Shown piece after piece: positions 1 through 7,600 of a DNA stretch of 10,588 nt. The position numbers and the translations under genes are program-made. The notes below the pieces were generated by a model. That model was not told where the DNA came from and searched no databases. It saw nothing but the letters and a program-made list of their open reading frames with translations. Source of the stretch: Elusimicrobiota bacterium (GTDB lineage Bacteria; CG03; SLGR01); contig JAAZFS010000077.1 in NCBI GenBank assembly GCA_012511615.1, forward strand, positions 1 through 10,588, read 5' to 3'. The first letter of the stretch is position 1; the number at the start of each line of letters is the position of its first letter.

Positions 1-705
1 AAATATGAATTTCTCCAAAGCAAATTTTATGGGAAACTCTCACCACTACTTAAAAAAATTTTAATAACAGGAGGATTTTTCTATTTAATTGCCCTTGTGG
101 CTGGAGGAATTTCTAGGAATATTCTTTTCGCTGATGATGTTCTTTTATGGGAAGATACCATTGAGCGCTACCCAGACCATGCTCGGGCAAATTTCAATTT
201 AGCTGGCATCTACTTTGATAAGCAGAATTACCCAAATGCAGAAAAATATTATTTAAAGGTAATAGACATACACAAGAGGCGGGGAGATGAGCCAGTACTG
301 GCAGAGTTTTCTAAAGGACATCTTGAACTGATTGAAGCTATAACTAATCCCAATCCCTCTTTTGAAGGATGGATCAGCGATCATATTCTCCAACTAATCC
401 TTGAAGTCAGTAAAGACCAACCAGAAATCAAAAAAAACCAGGACTCCTCTTATTTCGAAGGAGGATGGATGGATGAAGCGCTTGAACAAGCATTTAATAG
501 GCTCTCTTTAATCTACCGAGAGCATCTGCCCCCTAAAGAAAATCAAAGAGAACTTACTGGAGAAGAATTTGAATATCTCAATCAATTAACCCAGAAAGGT
601 CTCTTTATAGAAAAAGATTATGACCTCGTATCCGATAGGCGGACTGTCATATATTTTCTTAAAAAAATGGGCCTAAAAAAAACCCTTGAAAAAGGGCAGG
701 TTTAG
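1..705 (+). CDS. C-terminal part of a polytopic membrane protein with TPR domain (TMTC/GT-C-like), 5' end outside window
   Basis: The reading frame is open from base 1 and gives 234 residues to a TAG stop at 703-705, so the gene begins upstream of the window. The first in-window GTG (97) lies within the last membrane segment and has no usable ribosome binding site, so it is unlikely to be the start. Visible parts are a basic loop (SPLLKKI), one hydrophobic helix (about residues 20-38, ILITGGFFYLIALVAGG), then SRNILFADDVLLWEDTIERY, then a TPR motif (ARANFNLAGIYFDKQNYPNA, followed by EKYYLKVI). The order membrane helix, R-N, L-W-x-D-T, P-x-x-A-x-x-N-L-A is the usual junction between the polytopic part and the TPR tail in TMTC-like and bacterial GT-C-type proteins. 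Those are often glycosyltransferase-like, but no catalytic part is visible here, so activity cannot be claimed. The remaining ~130 residues are helical and charged, possibly degenerate TPRs. The gene is convergent with the PorV-like gene, with a 7-bp gap between stop codons. Confidence 0.75.
   Translation, partial: KYEFLQSKFYGKLSPLLKKILITGGFFYLIALVAGGISRNILFADDVLLWEDTIERYPDHARANFNLAGIYFDKQNYPNAEKYYLKVIDIHKRRGDEPVLAEFSKGHLELIEAITNPNPSFEGWISDHILQLILEVSKDQPEIKKNQDSSYFEGGWMDEALEQAFNRLSLIYREHLPPKENQRELTGEEFEYLNQLTQKGLFIEKDYDLVSDRRTVIYFLKKMGLKKTLEKGQV
675..696 (-). terminator. Rho-independent terminator of the minus-strand unit
   Basis: Read on the minus strand, 17 bases past the TAA stop of the PorV-like gene, the sequence is CCCTT-TTTC-AAGGG followed by eight T residues. 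The five-pair stem with a four-base loop occupies 683-696 and the T-tract is 675-682. A second T-run follows at 661-667. On the plus strand the same hairpin lacks a following T-run, so it should act in one direction only. It lies inside the last codons of the convergent plus-strand gene, encoding part of its KTLEKGQV tail. The stem is short, with three G-C pairs. Confidence 0.65.
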
Positions 706-712
706 CCTTATC

Positions 713-1621
713 TTACATTCTGTAGCCCAGAGAAATCCTGTGAGTCATGCCCAGATCCTCAAAAGATCCAAAAGCATAATCAAATACTATGCTGGAGTAT
801 TCAAGTCCCAGACCAGTCGTAAGATGACTGAGGGCATCTAAGCCCTCGGCATTAGACTTAAATCCCAACCTAAGCGAAAGAATAAAATCACTGACCAGAT
901 AATCAGCATTTACTCCTGCGTTAAAAGCAAAGGGAACTTCGTTAGAATAATAAGTCTCGGCAACCGCCTGGAAATCCAGCCCGTACAGTAAGAAAGGATA
1001 GGATACACCAGCCCTTACAGCCAAGGGAAGCGGATCGCAATCATCTCTAAAGGACATCTGGGTCCCAAAGTTTTGAATTACCAGACCTGCATTTAGCATA
1101 CCGAAAAACCTCTGTACCCCTACATCAAGAGCAAAGGCTGTAGCGGTGTGGTTATCTATATTGCTATGGATAAGTTTTAAGGCAGCACCTGCTGATATGT
1201 CTCCAAACATCTTTGAATAAGCACCAGTAATCAAAAGATCACTTGCTTTATAGGTGCAGGCCATATCGTTTCCAGCATTATCCACCTTATCAATAGTTCC
1301 TGGAGTAAGGTAGTTAACGCCCAAGGCAGCATATCCGTCAAAGATATTCATACCCATAGCCAAATTAGAATAAGACACATCCTCCAGCCATACAGTATGG
1401 GAAAAACTAAATTCACTTCCCAATATAGAGCTTAAGCCTGCAGGGTTGGAATAGAGGGCCATAAGGTCTCCAGATACGCCCGCATAGGCCTCGGCCATTG
1501 CAGCAGGACGGGCCCCCACCCCTACCCTTAAAAAGGCGGCAGCGCTATCCCCCGGATCTGCATGGGCTGTAAGTCCCAAAGCCAGTATAACCGCTGTTGT
1601 TTTTGTTATTAATTTTTTCAT
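713..1621 (-). CDS. PorV/PorQ-family (UPF0164-like) outer-membrane beta-barrel protein
   Basis: The 302-residue protein starts at ATG 1621 and ends with TAA at 713-715. Residues 1-21 form a signal peptide with Lys-Lys at the start, a hydrophobic core (AVILALGLTA) and a likely Ala-His-Ala cleavage site. Residues 27-63 carry the family's N-terminal signature: A-A-F-L-R-V-G-V-G-A-R-P, A-M-A-E-A-Y, then L-Y-S-N-P-A-G-L. The rest alternates short amphipathic strands with turns, as expected of a FadL/PorV-type barrel, ending in RISLGYRM. The length fits the family (about 300-400). In Bacteroidota, PorV is the outer-membrane shuttle that receives type IX secretion cargo and PorQ is a related attachment-complex protein; which role applies here is inference. 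The gene starts one base after the stop of the giant protein gene, whose C-terminal domain is of the type recognised by such systems, so the two are probably co-translated and act together. Unusual points are two cysteines (122, 195) and a terminal Met in place of the usual terminal aromatic residue. Confidence 0.85.
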   Translation of the reverse strand: MKKLITKTTAVILALGLTAHADPGDSAAAFLRVGVGARPAAMAEAYAGVSGDLMALYSNPAGLSSILGSEFSFSHTVWLEDVSYSNLAMGMNIFDGYAALGVNYLTPGTIDKVDNAGNDMACTYKASDLLITGAYSKMFGDISAGAALKLIHSNIDNHTATAFALDVGVQRFFGMLNAGLVIQNFGTQMSFRDDCDPLPLAVRAGVSYPFLLYGLDFQAVAETYYSNEVPFAFNAGVNADYLVSDFILSLRLGFKSNAEGLDALSHLTTGLGLEYSSIVFDYAFGSFEDLGMTHRISLGYRM

Positions 1622-1622
1622 A

Positions 1623-4600
1623 TTATTTTACCACCGCGAATTTCAGGGTCTTAGAATCACCGTCGTATGTAACCACCATTAGATATACACCGGAGGCCAG
1701 ATCCTCAGCCTTAGCCCAGCGGTAATCACCGCCAACTGAAGTGGTGAACTCCTCCACCAGTTCTCCGGCAATGGTAAATACCCTCACCCGGGCACCCTCT
1801 GGTAAGCCAGCAATTACTATGCCGCTACCTCCTAGAGCACCAAAGGTTGCATCACCCGGTTTAAAGGGGTTGGGATAGACATAGACTTCTTTAACATCCA
1901 CAGACAGAGGTGCCATGACCAGAGCATAAATCGAGAGACTGTCAAGTGACGCCTCCACCCATTTTTCTTTTGGATTATGGTTTGTTTTTGCCTCTGGCAG
2001 AATTTCCCACTCAGAAGTCGCTGTATTCAAGCGGGCTATCCTGAGCGCTGACGCCTCTTGAGCATCAAAGTCCTTACTATACTCCATGCGGATACTAATT
2101 TTATCAGTCGAATCATCAAAATCCGCAGGCGCCACTGGTCTACCCCGTCCATCAAGGAAGTGGTAGTCTCTCGGAGCTACTATATCCACACTATAGTTTT
2201 CATCGGTTAGCTTAGCATTGGCCGCACTGATTTTAGCAAGATCAGAAGCAGTGGGTGCAAGAACCTCAGCATAGACCCCCAGAGATACTGGAGGCAAGGT
2301 AAAGGTTATCTTTCCACCAGCCACTGTTTCTACTTGCTCAATCTCGGTCGACACTTCAAGCGCAATTGCATCGGTAGAAATAGATCCGGTAGATTCCAAA
2401 ATATGACCGGAAATATCTCTGGCACTTACCTTGTAGTAGTAGGTTGCGCCCGTTAGAAGCTCATTGAAGGTATAGTCACTAGCTGCTATCCAGTCGGAAT
2501 CCTCTTCGATTAGAGAGAAGTCAGAATGGGTGCTAACTTCATACCTGTAGGGGTCTTCTCTAAATGGAGCAAGACCTTCGCTAATCTCGGCAGTCAGAGT
2601 AATGCTATGTCTTTCAGCAGAATCTTCAAGCGAATCCATCGTTGGCGGAGTCGTTGATACACTGTAGATAAAGACATCACCTAAGGCATCCGACCAGTCA
2701 GACTGCTCTAACTCATTATAAACTGCCCTTATTCTTAAGTACCAAGCTTGTTCCTCATTTCCAGAAAAGAAGTCAGAGCTAGTTCCAGTTCCGACAGACA
2801 TTTCATTCGGGTTCACCTTAAATTCTTTATCATCTGCAAATTGAATCTCATAATACTGCACAGAATCATGATTTTCAACAGGAGTCCAAGAAAATGTAGT
2901 CGTTTCCGGACTGGTGATATAGGTATTTTCCTCCGGCAGATTGAAAAGAGGACCAGTAAAAACCGGCCAATCTGGTATGACGGTGTGTGCATCGACGAAA
3001 TCGCTCTCCATACCAACACTGTTGAGGGAGGCTATTCCATATTCATACCTCTTGCCCTTCTCAATTCCTGAGAAAGAATAAGTACACTTGCCTGTTTCAT
3101 CTGGGCTACCTAAAGTAACTTTTTCTTTTATTATGTCTCCAGATTCGCTATCGACAATTTCAATACGATACTTGGTCCCGTCTGGATTTCCATTAGAATT
3201 CCAGCTTATTTCAAGCTCCATAGTTTTCATATTTGCCTCAGCCTGAACTTGATCGGGCTTATTGGCGTATGTGACTGTGGATACCACATCGGAATAGTCT
3301 GAAACATTACCCGCATCATCCTGAGCTTTTACTTTAAAGAAGTAGCGGGCATTGGGATCCAGATTAGCTGACAAGTCATGGTCTCCTGTCCCATGAAAAA
3401 TCTCGGAATCAATCTCGCCAAAATCTTCAGTGAGACTTACTTCCAGCGTAAATTCAATATCCGAATTTTCAGTATACTCTTCCTCTGCAGCCAGCTTGAC
3501 TGTAACCTTATTATCCTTGGTCATTGATTGAATAGTCAGCTCCACACCGGTTGGCGGAGTATCATCTATTGTAAATTCCCAAGTAGGTGACCAGCTGGAC
3601 AGAATTTCAACCTCGTCCACAGTTTTTGAAGACCTAACTCTCCAAAAGTACTGGCCCTCACCCATATCAGAAACATCATAGCTTGTAGCTGACACTTCTA
3701 CTGGCTCGGGTTCGGTATCGGAAACAAGATTGTCACCCGCTATTTGAACCAGATATTTTTCAGCTCCGTCAACTTCGTCCCAAGTGAGCGCAAGCCCAGG
3801 CGAATTTTCATGACTGCCATGTTCTGGAGCAGTCTGAACTGGTGCGGATAAACCCACAAAGTTAAACTTTTCTGAAGTTACGGATAAGGTGCCTGCAGTA
3901 AACTTAATCTGAGCATCAAAAACATCGTCATCTGAATCAGGTTGGGCAGTCAAATCAGTATATTCTACTATCCCATTGTCTGCACTTATAGCCTGAGTTC
4001 CGCCCAGCGCCCAGTCGCCAGCACCTTCCTTGGCTGCCATAACCTCAATATCAGAAGTATTGGCAAGATTTCCAAACTTATCATAAAGTTTAAGAATTGG
4101 CTGAACGGAAAATAGAACTGCATCAACTCCCTCTCTCATAGCCGGTTGGGGCTGAGTGATAATTCTTAATTCTTTCTCTGCGCCATGCTTGGGAGTAATT
4201 TTCAGAGGCTCATCCGGCGTGGGATTGAAAACATCTTCAACTTCTAATACGATAGTCTGCTCTTCTGCACTATTTAGGGCAAGATTTAGTGTGGCCACTC
4301 CTGAATTAAATGCAAGACTTACTTGAGCTGGACTCTCCTCAAGGTCATCTCCATCGACTTTTCCGAAAGAGCCATCCGGAGCTGGCGTATAACCTGATAT
4401 GCTTATGTTGTAGCTTTCTGTAAAATCAGTATCAAGACTATCATCCGATTTATAGACTTCAATAGTTAGCTGATTGTCAGCTCCAGCAAGTGGAGTTGTA
4501 GTAGAAGCCGAAACTTCAAGATAGTTTGCTTTGCCCACAACATTATTTATAACCCCAAAATCGGCAAAATCCGCTATTTGAGTTCCGTTATCAGTAGCTT

Positions 4601-7600
4601 TCAGAGGCTGAGTTTCCCCTGCCTGATAGGATAGGGTAATTTCATCACCATAAGCGAATCCACCTGTTTTTGTTAAAACGAGCTGGTCCAGAGAAATGTT
4701 GCTAGAGGTAAAACTATATTCAGTATCATCACCAGCTAGCTTATAGGAAAAATATTCATATACATTTTCCCAACCCTCAATTTCTTTATTGAAAGTGAGC
4801 GTAATCTGATTACCCAGAGTGTCTGTCACAGCACTCTCAAGAGCAGGCTGAATATAGGCAGAAAAGCTGATTTCATCGGTAATTCCGATACCAACCCCCA
4901 TCACCTCAAGAGTTATCTGAACATCCTCCACCTCTTCATAGATTGCTGTGATTTTATATTCCCCTGGATTTGAAGTCTCCTCAACATTTAGTAGAGTAAT
5001 TTCACCAGTTCCTTGATTGAGAGACAGGACAAAATCTCCCTCATCAAGTCCGGTTACAGGATTGTCTCTAGCATCTTTAAGATTGACTATGAAATCAAAT
5101 CCCACGGTCGCAACTTGGTCAGAAGAAGGATTTGTAATTGATGATTTATCCGCTGACGGAATCGCTCGAACCAGAATAGCAAGATTGGTTCTTGCGCCAG
5201 TATTAACCACCTCTGTGTATCCAGCAAGACTTCCGTCGCCTTTCTCCACATCATAAAACTGCGTGCCATAAAAAGTAAGAGACATCTGGTAAGAGCCGGG
5301 TGAAAGCGGATTTCCAAAATCAAAACTGGTGGAGTCAGCCGAGAGCTCTTCGATGATTTCTTGATCGGCTTCGTCAATAAGTTCCAAAACTATCTCGGAA
5401 TCAAAGGGGGTATATCCCTCGGGCCATATCATCTTCTCCCAGGATACTTCCCTAAACCCAAGATCTACGTTTAGAATTTTTTCTCCAGCTTTTTCTGACC
5501 AGCTACTGACTACGCCCTTTGGAGAAACCTCGGGCCAGGAAGGCCAGGAGAGTTCAGGACCCGTCCAGTCCAGACTTCCTTCTTCTATTTCCATACCACC
5601 AGACTCCACATAAGCCGTAAATTTGACCGCGCCTTCTTCATAGGGCGGATAAGTAATTTCTACATTTGGATAATCTTCCAAGTCTTGTGACCAGAAAGCA
5701 TCTCCTTCGTAGTCCAACTCAAATTCTTCAGAGGGATAATCTATATGACTGTACTTTATGGTATACTCTTCTGGATCTAAATCAGAGACACCAACACCTT
5801 CCATTGTACTTGAGAAATGCGTTATTCCATCACTGGACTGCTCCAAGTGCTGTTCAAAAGAAAAACCCAAGGCACGGGCAAAAGGAGGTGTAGTCACTGT
5901 AATAGGACCTTCAGCAATTTCCATACCCTTAACCTTTAAGGAGGTGAAAGAGTAACTCGTGAAATCATCATCTAACTTAAGAACTACACTGTAAACACCA
6001 TCGCGCATATAGGAGAAATCGCTGACTTTTTCATCATCAAAACCTAAGGTCTGACCATCCACCTTTAGTGAAAAGTCTTCAGGAGCGTAGGCGCCTAGAC
6101 CAAGTCCGTCCACATCCTTTACCCTAACTTTAAGCTCTACACTCTGACTTCCGGCAGCCAAGGGAGTAGAGGAAACAAATTGCGAAAAGCCGGTATAAAT
6201 AATCAGTGGCCAATCTGTAGGCGGTTCTTCCTCTGAGAGCCAGACTGCCCCAACAACAAGCCGTTCACCAGGGGCGGTATGATTTTGAAAGCCGATTCTG
6301 ACACCACCAGTCGTGGTACTAAGCGTACTTGTGTAAGAATGATCAATACGAATCCAAGTTTCTGTTTCTATTTTTTGTCCGGTTATATATTTCACTTCAG
6401 CTCCGTCGGCTATTCCAGGACGAACTGTCCCCTTGCCTTTAACCCAGATTGATAGATTATAGGTGGTCCCCGCAGTCATAACTTTATTTAACTGCTCAAG
6501 ATATTTATAACTAGAGTAAGGCTCATGAGCAAAGGAAGAGTCTCCAACTAAAATTTCATTCGGATTACTTGTTGATTCTCCCCTCCCTCCCCAGACCCAG
6601 TCCTCAGGATTACCAGCACCTGGGGTTCCCTGCCATTCTCCTTCAAAAGCCCAGTTATCAATCATATTGGGCACGGAATCAAAGGCCCGGTATCTGCTCC
6701 AGGAGTTTGCAATAAGTGTGAGCGTGTTATCCTGCCAGCTGACAGAGTCCAGACGGCCGTCATTTCCTGCCGTAAGCGTTCCTGCATCAACTACAAGGAT
6801 TTTCTCCCCTTGATTGGGATAATAATAGACGCTGGGAGCACCCTTAAATGACAAGTTGTACATAGAAATAGTGGATGAAACATCAAATTCGGCCAAGGCA
6901 TCTGATGCGGTATTGATAGATACATCAGCTAAGTCTATGTTGAGGTTGGCTCCAAAATCAGAGAGATTAGCAACAAGATCTGCATCGCAAAGATTGACAG
7001 AATCATTAAGCTTAATTTTACCCAGTCCCTCTTTTTCAAAAACCAGATTTTCAGCAGCCGTGAAATCAAAGTTTTCCGCCAGAAGAGACCAGTCCGTCGT
7101 ATCCCCATCAAATCCAAGCCCCATATCAAACGGATTGATATTGATTAGGGTATAAGAAGAAAGAGGAATGTCATCGCCATACACAGTTCTTAGCGGAATA
7201 GTATAAATTCCGGCGGCCTTATCCACTCCATCAGAAGCCCAATCAAAGTTAAAACTTGCAAGTCCCTCCTCAACATCGACCGAAACCGAGTTGCCACCTC
7301 CTATAGCGGAAAAATCAGCAAAAACTTGATTGATATAAGAGCCAAGATTCTTAACTTGGAATTTTATATTATTTCCACCGCTTCCATGGTAATGGTAATA
7401 AGAGGAAGTTGGGTTAGAGGTATCCGCACCATTCCACTTAAGGGCAAAAGTTTCAGGAGCAGGCTTTGTATCCAACTGAAAAATATGGAAAGATGAATCG
7501 GCTGAGCTAATAAAAGGATCACTTGCAGATGTGAAAACTCTTAAATAGCCTGATTTTTCCAGATTCTCCTTGAATGTAATTTTTAGTTCGGCAACACCAT

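Noticed and set aside
69..97. AGGAGGA at 69-75 followed by GTG at 97 as a gene start
   Set aside because: The spacing is about 21 bases, too long, and no in-frame start lies closer. The purine run is explained by Thr-Gly-Gly codons of the membrane helix. The frame is open to base 1 and the encoded helix/TPR junction needs the upstream part.
2748..3071. Plus-strand open frame of 107 codons
   Set aside because: It lies entirely antisense to the FN3 region of the giant protein, has no recognisable domain, and the minus-strand frame gives a coherent FN3 array. It is a shadow frame.
2358..3857. Repeat array as CRISPR or recent tandem DNA duplication
   Set aside because: The periodicity of about 300 bases is at protein level only (FN3 domains). 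The DNA units are strongly diverged and there is no short identical repeat/spacer structure.
6856..7155. Plus-strand open frame of 99 codons, Ser/Lys-rich
   Set aside because: It is antisense to the beta module at residues 1003-1100. Its composition is the complement of the real coding strand and no motif is visible.
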